Assembly (NCBI GenBank): GCA_030598905.1
Contig: JAUVPA010000001.1
Span: forward strand, 1 to 26,160
DNA: 26,160 bases
Source of the DNA: Acidimicrobiia bacterium
GTDB lineage: Bacteria > Actinomycetota > Acidimicrobiia > Spongiisociales > UBA5794
Direction: 5' to 3'
The notes under the pieces were generated by a model that saw nothing but the letters and a program-made list of their open reading frames with translations, had not been told where the DNA came from and did not search any database. The stretch's first letter is position 1, and each line of letters opens with the position of its first letter. Below, in pieces: positions 13,980-22,000 of this stretch. Position numbers and translations under genes: made by a program.

Positions 13980-14693
13980 CTACGAGAACATCGTCTTCGG
14001 CTGCTCCTGAAGCTCGCCGTCGACGTAGATGTCGACTTTCTCGTTGTAGAAGCTGACGTACCCGGCGATCTCAGCAGACTCACGCAGCGGGGCCGTGTAG
14101 CCCCAGACGACGTTCTCCGTGACCTCGCCTTCGGTTTCGACGTTCCAGTATCCGGCCGTTCCCTTGTAAGGGCAGGCCGTTTGCAGATCGGTGGCAACCA
14201 GGTACTCCATCGCCACATCGGTCTTCGGCACGTAGTACCTCACAGGGAGGCCGGTCTCGAACAGGAGTTTCGGCTTGGTTGTATCGACTACCTTCACCCC
14301 GTCAACCACGACCTCGACATGTCGAGAGCTCTGCAAGATGTCAACCCTGGTGTACGGGTCCCTCGCATGGATGTACACCTCTTCGTCCTCCTCGAACCAA
14401 TGGTCCATTGAGGACCAGCGGAATGACACGTAGCCGTCGATCTCCTCGATATTCACTTCGGTCCAGACGCGAGCCGCGTTCTGCGCTTCATGGTTGTTGG
14501 CCTTGACGGTGTGCAGAGCTGCGGTTCCCCGGCTCGGCGACCGATGTGTCTCACCCGTCGGAACCAGCAGGTCGGAGCGGACATCCTCGGGTGGGAAGTA
14601 GTAGGTCGGGTAGTACGGCTTCTCCCACACCATCTTCACGGCGGTCGAATCGGCAACGAACACTCCACCGAGTTGTACCCGCACCCGCTTCAT
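13980..14693 (-). CDS. Tandem DUF427 protein
   Basis: This 237-aa protein has two consecutive DUF427 (PF04248) domains, a common architecture in actinobacteria. The first domain covers about residues 1-110 (VWEKPYYPTYYFPPEDVR, then SRGTAALHTVKANN). The second covers about 120-237 (KLLFETGLPVRYYVPKTDV, TACPYKGTAGYWNV, ending FYNEKVDIYVDGELQEQP then KTMFS). The repeated P-x-R/P-Y-Y-x-P and T-x-C-P-Y-K-G-T-A patterns are typical. The biochemical role of the family is not established. I chose ATG 14693, where homology begins; only a weak AGAAGA site precedes it. It lies 81 bp downstream of the TetR gene on the same strand and could be a late member of that transcript. Confidence 0.88.
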   Translation of the reverse strand: MKRVRVQLGGVFVADSTAVKMVWEKPYYPTYYFPPEDVRSDLLVPTGETHRSPSRGTAALHTVKANNHEAQNAARVWTEVNIEEIDGYVSFRWSSMDHWFEEDEEVYIHARDPYTRVDILQSSRHVEVVVDGVKVVDTTKPKLLFETGLPVRYYVPKTDVAMEYLVATDLQTACPYKGTAGYWNVETEGEVTENVVWGYTAPLRESAEIAGYVSFYNEKVDIYVDGELQEQPKTMFS

Positions 14694-14774
14694 GCCATCT
14701 TCTACACGTACGCGACCTCGTTGTCCTGACACGCTGACTCCATTCTCCGAAACGTCATTGGATCTGTTGAAGGC

Positions 14775-15353
14775 TCAACGCGCTGGAGCCCGGATCCCTT
14801 CCAGAATGAATGCCGACACGCGGTCGGTCAGGTCCACGCGATCCATCGGTCCGGTATCGCGGTACCAGCGGTCGAGAGCGTTCAAGATCGACAGGATGAA
14901 GATCGCCGACGTCTTGGGCTCGACGTCGTCGCGAAAGGAGCCGTCCGCGATCCCCGAGGCGATCGTGTCGCGGAACACGGACTCATAGCCGTCGCGTGCA
15001 GCGATCACTTGATCCCGATGGGCCTCGTCGAGTGCACCCGCTTCGTTGAGGAATGTGCGCACCTCATCTCGATGGTCGAGAACGACGTCGATGTGGCCGG
15101 CAATGAGCGCCTGTAAACGTCCGGTTGCTCCGCCAGTTGCCGACTCTGCCGACGCTACCGACGCTTGGAACTCGGCTGCCCCCCTGTCCACGACCTCGAG
15201 GAGGAGCGACTGCTTGCCGTCGATGTGGGCGTAGAGGGACGATCCCACCAAGCCGAGCTCGCGGCCGAGATCGCGCATGGAGGTGCCGTGGTAGCCACGC
15301 TCGGCAAAAAGGCGCCCGGCTGCGGCGACCACGTCGGTGCGTGAACGCTTCAT
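14775..15353 (-). CDS. TetR family regulator, probable PaaR-type repressor of the phenylacetate operon
   Basis: This 192-aa TetR-family repressor has its helix-turn-helix at about residues 24-46 (TSMRDLGRELGLVGSSLYAHI), preceded by the usual AAGRLFAERGYHG, and a ligand-binding helical C-terminus (TSAIFILSILNALDRWYRD). The ATG at 15353 overlaps the stop of paaE (ATGA), so it is the last gene of the paa operon. In several bacteria a TetR protein in this position (PaaR) represses the operon and is released by phenylacetyl-CoA; that role is inferred here. Its likely target is the 16-bp palindrome upstream of paaA, which would make the circuit autoregulatory. TetR proteins of fatty-acid pathways have a similar domain and cannot be excluded. 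Confidence 0.9.
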   Translation of the reverse strand: MKRSRTDVVAAAGRLFAERGYHGTSMRDLGRELGLVGSSLYAHIDGKQSLLLEVVDRGAAEFQASVASAESATGGATGRLQALIAGHIDVVLDHRDEVRTFLNEAGALDEAHRDQVIAARDGYESVFRDTIASGIADGSFRDDVEPKTSAIFILSILNALDRWYRDTGPMDRVDLTDRVSAFILEGIRAPAR

Positions 15354-16417
15354 ACGTCGTACGTGATCTCGAGCTCTTCGGAGGTGGGGTGTGATTGGCA
15401 CGTGAGGATGTGCCCGGCGTCGAGCTCGTCTCGGGTGAGGCTCCAGTTCTTGTCCATGCGCACCTCACCATCGATCACCTGTGCCCTGCAGGTCGTGCAC
15501 ATTCCCCCACGACACGAGAACGGCAGCTCGCGCCGGACCTGGAGAGCGTGGTCGAGGATCGGTAGCCCGTTCGGGTCGACGAAGACGGTCGAGGCTCTGC
15601 CCTCGAGTGTAAAACGGACCTCGGTGAGGCCGGATGTGTCGTCCGGTTCGGGTGGCGGCGCTGTCACGGCCTCGTTGAAGAACAGCTCGGTGAAAACGTC
15701 TTCCTCAGCGACTCCGCGGGCGGCGAGCACTTCGTTGGCCGTCTCCACCAGTTCGTAGGGACCGCACAAGTACCACGCATCGACCGATGCGGCGTCGACA
15801 ACCGTCTCGAGCAGTTGGTCGAGCTTGACATGATCGATCCGCCCGAAGAACAGGGGAACTGCTCCCTCCTCCCGGCTCAGGACATGAACGAGATTGAAGC
15901 GGTCCGTGTGCCGATCCTTCAGACCCTCGAGCTCCTCGAGGAACATCACCGAGCGACTCGCCTGGTTGCCGAACACAAGTGTCAATCTGCTAGCCGGCTC
16001 CCCTTCCAAAATGGACGTTGCGAGTGAAATCACAGGCGTGATGCCCGACCCCGCCGCGACGGCTGCGATATGGCGCTGTGCACCCGAGTCGGGATGGACG
16101 GTGAACTCTCCAACGGGAGGCATCACATCGAGCTTCGTGCCCGGCTCGATGTGATCGTTGGCCCAATTCGAGAAGGCGCCACCGGCGAGACGCTTGATGC
16201 CGACGCGTAGGCGACCCGACGCCGGATCGGCGCAGATGCTGTAGCTGCGTCGAACGTCGTCCCCGTCAATCGACGTCCGGATCGTCACATGCTGTCCGGG
16301 ATCGAAGTCGAACGCTTCCTCCAGATCCGAAGGTACGTCGAGGGTTACGGCCACCGCGTCGTCGGTGAGCCGCTCCACTTCAGACACGGTCAGGGTGTGA
16401 AACTCGACAGCATCCAT
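15350..16417 (-). CDS. paaE: Phenylacetyl-CoA epoxidase reductase subunit PaaE
   Basis: This 355-aa NADPH-dependent oxidoreductase passes electrons to the PaaA diiron centre. An FAD-binding barrel contains RRSYSICADP (56-65). An NAD(P)-binding domain contains AAGSGITPVI (121-130) and YLCGP (216-220). A plant-type [2Fe-2S] ferredoxin domain at the C-terminus has Cys302, Cys307, Cys310 and Cys340 (CRGGMCTTC spacing). The domain order and length match PaaE. The ATG at 16417 follows the paaD stop by 1 nt (TGACATG), and the stop overlaps the tetR ATG. The frame extends 12 codons further upstream into paaD, but operon spacing favours this start. Confidence 0.95.
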   Translation of the reverse strand: MDAVEFHTLTVSEVERLTDDAVAVTLDVPSDLEEAFDFDPGQHVTIRTSIDGDDVRRSYSICADPASGRLRVGIKRLAGGAFSNWANDHIEPGTKLDVMPPVGEFTVHPDSGAQRHIAAVAAGSGITPVISLATSILEGEPASRLTLVFGNQASRSVMFLEELEGLKDRHTDRFNLVHVLSREEGAVPLFFGRIDHVKLDQLLETVVDAASVDAWYLCGPYELVETANEVLAARGVAEEDVFTELFFNEAVTAPPPEPDDTSGLTEVRFTLEGRASTVFVDPNGLPILDHALQVRRELPFSCRGGMCTTCRAQVIDGEVRMDKNWSLTRDELDAGHILTCQSHPTSEELEITYDV

Positions 16418-16418
16418 G

Positions 16419-16910
16419 TCAGAGGGCCTTGAAGAGGTCAAAGGGCTCGCCACACGAGCTACACACCATCAACGCCTTGCACGCCGTCGACCCAAACTCA
16501 GAAACCATTCGGGTCTCATCCGACCGGCACAAGGGACATACAGCAGCCGATACCTGATACCCGATGCCCGACACCACCGGCTCCACAGGAGCCGGTCCCG
16601 CGATCCCGTAGTCCCGCAGCTTCACCTTTGCCTCCTCCGTCATCCAGTCCGTCGTCCATGCCGGCGAGAACACGGTCTCGATCGAGTAGTCGGAGAATCC
16701 GTTGGCCTCCAGGGTGGAAGCGATCTCACTGCGGATCAGATCCATTGCGGGACAACCCGAGTACGTCGGAGTGATCGTCACGAGGACACTCCCCTCTGAG
16801 ACGGCGACATCGCGCAGCACGCCGAGGTCGGCGATCGTCAGCACCGGGATCTCGGGGTCAACGACCTCGTCGAGAAGGAGCCGAACCTGGTCGTTGGTCG
16901 CGACGGTCAC
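16419..16910 (-). CDS. paaD: Phenylacetate-CoA oxygenase assembly protein PaaD
   Basis: This 163-aa MIP18/DUF59-type protein is needed for maturation of the epoxidase, probably of its Fe-S or diiron centre. The DUF59 part has LLDEVVDPEIPVLTIADLG (12-30) and TPTYSGCPAMDLI (47-59, Cys53). The C-terminal zinc-ribbon-like part has Cys125/Cys128 and Cys144/Cys150/Cys153 and ends EPFDLFKAL, a PaaD hallmark. GTG 16910 overlaps the paaC stop (GTGA). The linker between the two parts (about residues 112-122) is encoded by a degenerate 7-bp tandem repeat that is probably lineage-specific. Confidence 0.94.
   Translation of the reverse strand: MTVATNDQVRLLLDEVVDPEIPVLTIADLGVLRDVAVSEGSVLVTITPTYSGCPAMDLIRSEIASTLEANGFSDYSIETVFSPAWTTDWMTEEAKVKLRDYGIAGPAPVEPVVSGIGYQVSAAVCPLCRSDETRMVSEFGSTACKALMVCSSCGEPFDLFKAL
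16549..16576. repeat. Degenerate heptamer repeat inside paaD
   Basis: Four consecutive 7-bp units read GATACCT, GATACCC, GATGCCC and GACACCA on the plus strand. They encode part of the linker between the DUF59 and Cys-rich parts of PaaD (SGIGYQVSA region). Because 7 is not a multiple of 3, gain or loss of one unit would shift the frame. Confidence 0.55.
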
Positions 16911-17677
16911 CACTCGAGCCCCGGATAAGTTCGCTGCATCCACTGCATCTCACTCAGGAGGTGTCCGAGGTGCTCGGTATGGAACCCACGCCGGCCACCT
17001 CCGCGTTGGGTCACCTCATCGGGCAGAGCGATCATCGCATCGGCGGCTACGGCCGCGATCGCGTGAAGCCATGGTCCACTCAGAGCACCGAGGTCCACGC
17101 CGACACCACTCTCGACCATCTGGCGATCGAGATCGTCCATTTCGAACAGCTCCCCTGTGTACCGCCACAGGTTGTCGACGGCCGCTTGCATTCGGGTGTG
17201 GCTTTCGTCGGTACCGTCACCGAGGCGAACAACCCAACCAGACGTGTGGCGGAAGTGATAGAGCGACTCTTTGTGGGCTTTCGCCGCTATCCCCGCGAGG
17301 ATCGCATCCTCCGACACTGCGAGCGCCTCCCAGAGAAGCCGCTGGTAGGCATCCATGAACAGCTGGCGCGCCATCGTGTGTGCGAAGTCGCCGTTGGGCT
17401 GTTCGACGAGAACCACATTGGTGAATTCACGCTCGGTGCGTTGGAAAGCGAGGTCATCATCGGTGGTGCCGCCGCCCACGAGCTGGGAGGCGTGACCGAG
17501 AAGATGGGTGGCAACCCCGAGGTGGTCGAGAGCGACGTTGGCGAGCGCAATGTCTTCCTCTAGCTCGGGACCAAGCGACACCCACTCGGACAATCTCTGC
17601 GCCAGCACCAGGTTGTCGTCCCCGTGCCTGAGAACGTAGGCAGCAGCCGGATCGGTCATCGTCGCGAAGCCGGTCAC
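16907..17677 (-). CDS. paaC: Phenylacetyl-CoA epoxidase structural subunit PaaC
   Basis: This 256-aa ferritin-like helical protein is the structural partner of PaaA in the phenylacetyl-CoA 1,2-epoxidase. It shows the PaaC pattern LSEWVSLGPELEEDIALANV, then LDHLGVATHLLGHA, then ARQLFMDAYQRLLWEAL and KAHKESLYHFRHTSGWVVRLGDGT. It lacks the paired ExxH iron ligands found in PaaA, as expected for the non-catalytic subunit. The GTG at 17677 overlaps the paaB stop (GTGA); ATG 17659 is an internal alternative. Its stop overlaps the paaD start. Confidence 0.95.
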   Translation of the reverse strand: MTGFATMTDPAAAYVLRHGDDNLVLAQRLSEWVSLGPELEEDIALANVALDHLGVATHLLGHASQLVGGGTTDDDLAFQRTEREFTNVVLVEQPNGDFAHTMARQLFMDAYQRLLWEALAVSEDAILAGIAAKAHKESLYHFRHTSGWVVRLGDGTDESHTRMQAAVDNLWRYTGELFEMDDLDRQMVESGVGVDLGALSGPWLHAIAAVAADAMIALPDEVTQRGGGRRGFHTEHLGHLLSEMQWMQRTYPGLEW

Positions 17678-18021
17678 ATGTACCCCACTTCGTCCGGAAT
17701 CTCGTAGAACGTCGGGTGCCGATACGGCTTGTCTGCGAAAGGCTCGAACATGGCATCAGCGTCGTAGGGATCTGTGGCGTGGATCTCGCCGGAAGGCACG
17801 ACCCAGATGCTGACGCCCTCTTCGCGTCGTGTGTAGACGTCTCGCGCGTTCTGCAATGCGGTCTCGACATCCGCCGCATGGAGGCTGCCCGCGTGCACGT
17901 GGCTGAGGCCGCGCCGCTGCCGAACGAACACTTCCCACAGAGGCCATCCCGTCGAGGACGAGCGAGGGGCGTCATCCGCCGCAATGTCCTGCCCCGGAAC
18001 TTCGGGTACTGAGTAGCTCAC
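17674..18021 (-). CDS. paaB: Phenylacetyl-CoA epoxidase subunit PaaB
   Basis: This 115-aa small subunit is thought to bridge PaaAC and the reductase in the epoxidase complex. The family core is intact: WPLWEVFVRQRRGLSHVHAG, then SLHAADVETALQNARDVYTRR and GVSIWVVPSGEI. The N-terminal 20 residues are a poorly conserved, Ser/Asp-rich extension. The GTG start at 18021 overlaps the paaA stop by 4 nt (GTGA), and its own stop overlaps paaC. Confidence 0.95.
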   Translation of the reverse strand: MSYSVPEVPGQDIAADDAPRSSSTGWPLWEVFVRQRRGLSHVHAGSLHAADVETALQNARDVYTRREEGVSIWVVPSGEIHATDPYDADAMFEPFADKPYRHPTFYEIPDEVGYM

Positions 18022-18983
18022 GCCGCCCCCCTCGCATCAATGGTGTCTGCAGCGCGTGCTGCAGCTTTCTCGGAGTGGGCGATCGCCGCCTCGCGCACCC
18101 ATTCGCCGTCTTCCCAGGCGCCGACCTTGTGCTGAATGCGCTCTCGATTCATCGGACCGTGGCCTTTGATCACAGTCCAGAACTCGTCCCAGTCGATATC
18201 GCCGAAGTCGTAGTGCTCGCGCTCCACGTTCCATACGAGGTCCGGATCGGGCACGGTGAGGCCCAGATACTCAGCTTGAGGAATCGTCATGTCGACAAAT
18301 TTCTGGCGCAGGTCGTCGTTGGTCATCCGCTTGATCTTCCATTCCATCGACTGCTCGGTGTGAGTCGATTCCGAGTCCGGTGGACCGAACATCATGAGCG
18401 AGGGCCACCACCAGCGGTCGAGCGCGTCTTGGGCCAGAGCCCGTTGCTCGGCTGAGCCTCGGCTGAGCGTGAGCATGATCTCGTAACCCTGGCGCTGATG
18501 AAAGCTCTCCTCCTTACAGTTCCGCACCATCGCCCTGGAGTACGGTCCGTATGAGGTTTGCTGGAGCATGATCTGATTGACGATGGCGGCACCGTCCACG
18601 AGCCATCCGATCGTGCCCATGTCGGCCCACGTCAGGGTCGGATAGTTGAAGATCGACGAGTACTTCTGGCGTCCGGTGTGGAGCTGGTCGACAAGATCTT
18701 CGCGGCTGACGCCGAGGGTTTCGGCGGCCGAATAGAGGTAGAGGCCGTGTCCGGCTTCGTCTTGGATCTTGGCGATGAGGATGGCCTTGCGTTTCAGGCT
18801 GGGCGCCCGAGTGATCCAGTTGCTTTCCGGCTGCATCCCGATGACCTCGGAGTGAGCGTGTTGGGCGATTTGGCGGATCAGCGTGTGGCGGTAGCCCTCG
18901 GGCATCCAGTCACGCGGTTCGACCTTGTCGTCGGCATCAATCGTTGTCTGGAAACGGGTTTCACCCGCGGTGGTCTGCGTCAC
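18018..18983 (-). CDS. paaA: Phenylacetyl-CoA epoxidase catalytic subunit PaaA
   Basis: This 321-aa ferritin-like monooxygenase subunit carries the diiron centre that epoxidises the phenyl ring of phenylacetyl-CoA, the first committed ring attack in aerobic phenylacetate breakdown. Two ExxH pairs are visible: Glu76/His79 in QDEAGHGLYLY and Glu159/His162 in CKEESFHQRQG. The family pattern continues with DWMPEGYRHTLIRQIAQHAH and RWWWPSLMMFGPPDS. GTG 18983 has GGAGG about 4 nt upstream. It is the first gene of paaABCDE-tetR, with a candidate operator 33-48 nt upstream of the start. No ligase (paaK) or later pathway gene is in the window. Confidence 0.96.
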   Translation of the reverse strand: MTQTTAGETRFQTTIDADDKVEPRDWMPEGYRHTLIRQIAQHAHSEVIGMQPESNWITRAPSLKRKAILIAKIQDEAGHGLYLYSAAETLGVSREDLVDQLHTGRQKYSSIFNYPTLTWADMGTIGWLVDGAAIVNQIMLQQTSYGPYSRAMVRNCKEESFHQRQGYEIMLTLSRGSAEQRALAQDALDRWWWPSLMMFGPPDSESTHTEQSMEWKIKRMTNDDLRQKFVDMTIPQAEYLGLTVPDPDLVWNVEREHYDFGDIDWDEFWTVIKGHGPMNRERIQHKVGAWEDGEWVREAAIAHSEKAAARAADTIDARGAA

Positions 18984-19015
18984 GGAGCCTCCGGGTACGG
19001 GGAAACAAGCTTAAC

Positions 19016-19031
19016 AAACGAACGTTCGTTT
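19016..19031. promoter_or_regulatory. Probable TetR/PaaR operator upstream of paaA
   Basis: AAACGAACGTTCGTTT is a perfect 16-bp palindrome in the 81-bp gap before paaA. Including the preceding C (19015), it fits the pattern CNAACGNNCGTTNG that I recall for PaaR of Thermus. It would overlap or abut a promoter whose -10 may be TAAGCT (minus strand, 19013-19008); I see no good -35. Repression by the operon's own TetR protein is the simplest reading. Confidence 0.72.
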
Positions 19032-19064
19032 TTGGTCGGGACGGTGTGAGGACGACGTGGTTGC

Positions 19065-22000
19065 TCAACCGACGAGGCGACGAATCTGCCGCACTGCAAC
19101 GACGACCGAAGCGGCATCGGCGACTCCATCACGGGCCAGGAGTCGCATGAACCGGATGAGGCGACCTTCGTCGTCGGCATGGGCGAGAAGGAACAGATCG
19201 ACTGCTTCGTCAGCTCCGCGGCCGGCACCCTCGGTCAGGATCCGCTCCGCCAGCTGGCGGCGGACTCGGAGGAGCTCGTCTTCGAGCGTTTGCACCGACC
19301 ACCGCTGCCATCGCGTTCGAGCGGGGAGATGGTCAACCTGGTCTTCGAGCCAGTCGATCCGGAATGCACGCCCGGCGCGGAAGAAGACACGAGCAACGTC
19401 GAGGACCGGCCGATCGGTTGCGTGTGCCACGTCGATGATGTCGGGAGCGTGCACCAGCTCCAACTGGTAGACGTGGCGATGCGCCAGATCCTCCGGGACC
19501 CCAGCCTCGATGAGGTTCTGTGCCGCCGCATTTCGCTCCTCACGCCAATCAGGAGGGCCAATGTCGATGATCTCGGCCGCGAGCTCGGCGAACAAAGCCG
19601 CAGCGGCGTCGATATCGGCGATGTGCCCAGCTTCGGGATGATCCAGGTACCACCGGGTCGTCCACTCGACCAGATCGTCCACGCCTTCGAGCAGCTGGCG
19701 GTGTGACGCGGCGGCGACTCGGCCGTCAAGCGACTCGATCGTCGCCCAGCGGTCCTGGGCACCGGTCACGACCCGGGCGATCCGATAGGCCCGAACGATG
19801 TCCGCGGGAGCCGCACCAGTCTCCGCCTCGAGGCGCGACACGAAGGTGATGCCTTCGGAATTGACGACCTGATTCGAGATGATCGTTGCCACCAGCTCCC
19901 GCCGCAGTGGGTGGTCCTTCGCCAGAGCACCGAATCGGTCCATGACGGGACCTGGAAAGTACCCTGCGACATCCCGGTCGAAGCGATCCCAATCAGGGAG
20001 CTCGGAGGCCAGCAGGGCTGCCGTGAGGCTGCGCTTGGCGTAGGCGAGGAGGACCGCGAGTTCCGGTCGCGCCATCCCCAGGTTCTCACTCGACCTCTCT
20101 CCCATGACCTCCGACGAGGGAAGCTGCTCGATGTCCCGATCAAGCAAGTCATCTTCTTCGAGCGACAGCATGAGGTCCTCGTATGCGTCGAGGCGCTCGA
20201 AGGATCGCACGCTCTCTTGAGAGAGGATCTGCGCCTGCAGGAAGTTGTCGTACACAACGGCCGCAACCACGTTCGGTGCGACCGACATGATGAGGTCGTC
20301 GCGTTCGGTTTCTTCGAGTTCTCCCCGCTCGATCGCAAGACTGAGCAGGATCTTGAGATTGACCTCTCGATCCGACGTGTGGACGCCAGCCGAGTTGTCG
20401 ATGAAGTCGGTGAATATGCAACCACCGCCACCCTCGAACTCCACGCGAGCTGCCTGCGTAAGACCGAGGTTTCCCCCTTCACCGATGACCGAACAACGCA
20501 GCTCCGAAGCGTTGACGCGGACCGCATCATTGGCCCGGTCCTGAACCGCTTCGGGACCCTCGGCTGAAGACTTCACATAGGTGCCGATTCCGCCACTCCA
20601 CACGAGGTCCACCGGCGATCGCAAGACCGCGGAGATCAGCGCGTTTGGTGTCACCTGGCGGTCGGCGGTGTCCAGCGTCTTCATCGCTTCGTCACTCAGG
20701 ACGATCCGCTTGTCGGACCTCGAGTACACCTCGCCTCCCGGCGACAGCACAGAGCGGTCGTAGTCCTGCCACGAGGACAGACCCATCTCGAACAGCCGCC
20801 GACGTTCGGCAAACGAGGCCGCTGGATCTGGATCGGGATCGATGAAGATGTCGCGGTGATCGAACGCGGCGACCAGGCGAATCGACTCGGAGAGAAGCAT
20901 CCCGTTACCGAACACGTCACCCGACATGTCTCCGATGCCGACGACCGCGATCGCGCCCTGCTCGAGATCGACTCCGAGATCATTGAAGTGGCGCCGTACA
21001 GACTCCCACACCCCCCGAGCCGTGATCGCGAGTGCCTTGTGGTCATAACCCGTGCTCCCCCCGGATGCAAAGGCGTCGCCCATCCAGAAACCGCGACGAA
21101 CCGATATGGCGTTGGCGTTGTCCGACAGCTTCGTCGTGCCCCTGTCCGCCGCTACAACGAGATAGGCATCAGGACCGTCGTGAATGCGAATCCCGGGCGG
21201 GTGAACGGTATCGCCACCGGCGAGGTTGTCGGTGACATCGAGCAGGGCACCGATGAACGACTCGTACGCCGCCGTGACCTCGCTCGGTGTGGGTGCGGAG
21301 GTGCCGCGAACGATGAACCCCCCCTTGGCTCCTGTGGGGACGATGATCGCGTTCTTGGTCATCTGCGCCTTCATGAGGCCGAGAACCTCGGTGCGGTAGT
21401 CCTCCTGCCTCACGGACCAACGAATGCCTCCCCGCGAGACTGACCCCCCGCGGAGGTGAACACCCTCGACATCTGGGCCATACACGAAGATCTCATACAG
21501 CGGCTTCGGGTCCGGGAGGTCCGGCACACGAGCCGATCGGAGCTTGAGAGCCAACACCGACCTGTCCGGTGCGAACGCGTTGGTACGGACCGTCGCGTCG
21601 ATCAGGCCCTGGAAAGCCCTCAGGATCCGGTCGACATCGAGCGACCGAACGTCGTCCAGATCGTGCCGAATCGTCGCTCGAACGGCTGCCTCGACAGCTG
21701 TGTTGGCATTGGGAGAGAATCGCGCCTCGAAGAGAGCCATGAGGTTCTCGGCGATCGTCGGGTTCGACGCCAACGCCTCTTCGACATAACGAATCGAAAA
21801 CGAGCTGCTCAGCAGCCGCCAGTACGTGCGATAGGCGCGCAAAATGGCGATGTCTTCATGGCTGAGCGAGGTCGTCGTGAGAAGCCGGTTGAGCGAGTCC
21901 GATTCCGCCTCCCCGCGCAAGCCGGCGGCGACGGCGGCGCACACGCGATCCCGGCAGGCGTCCAGGTCGAGCGGCTCGCCGTCGGGGCCGCGCACTCCGA

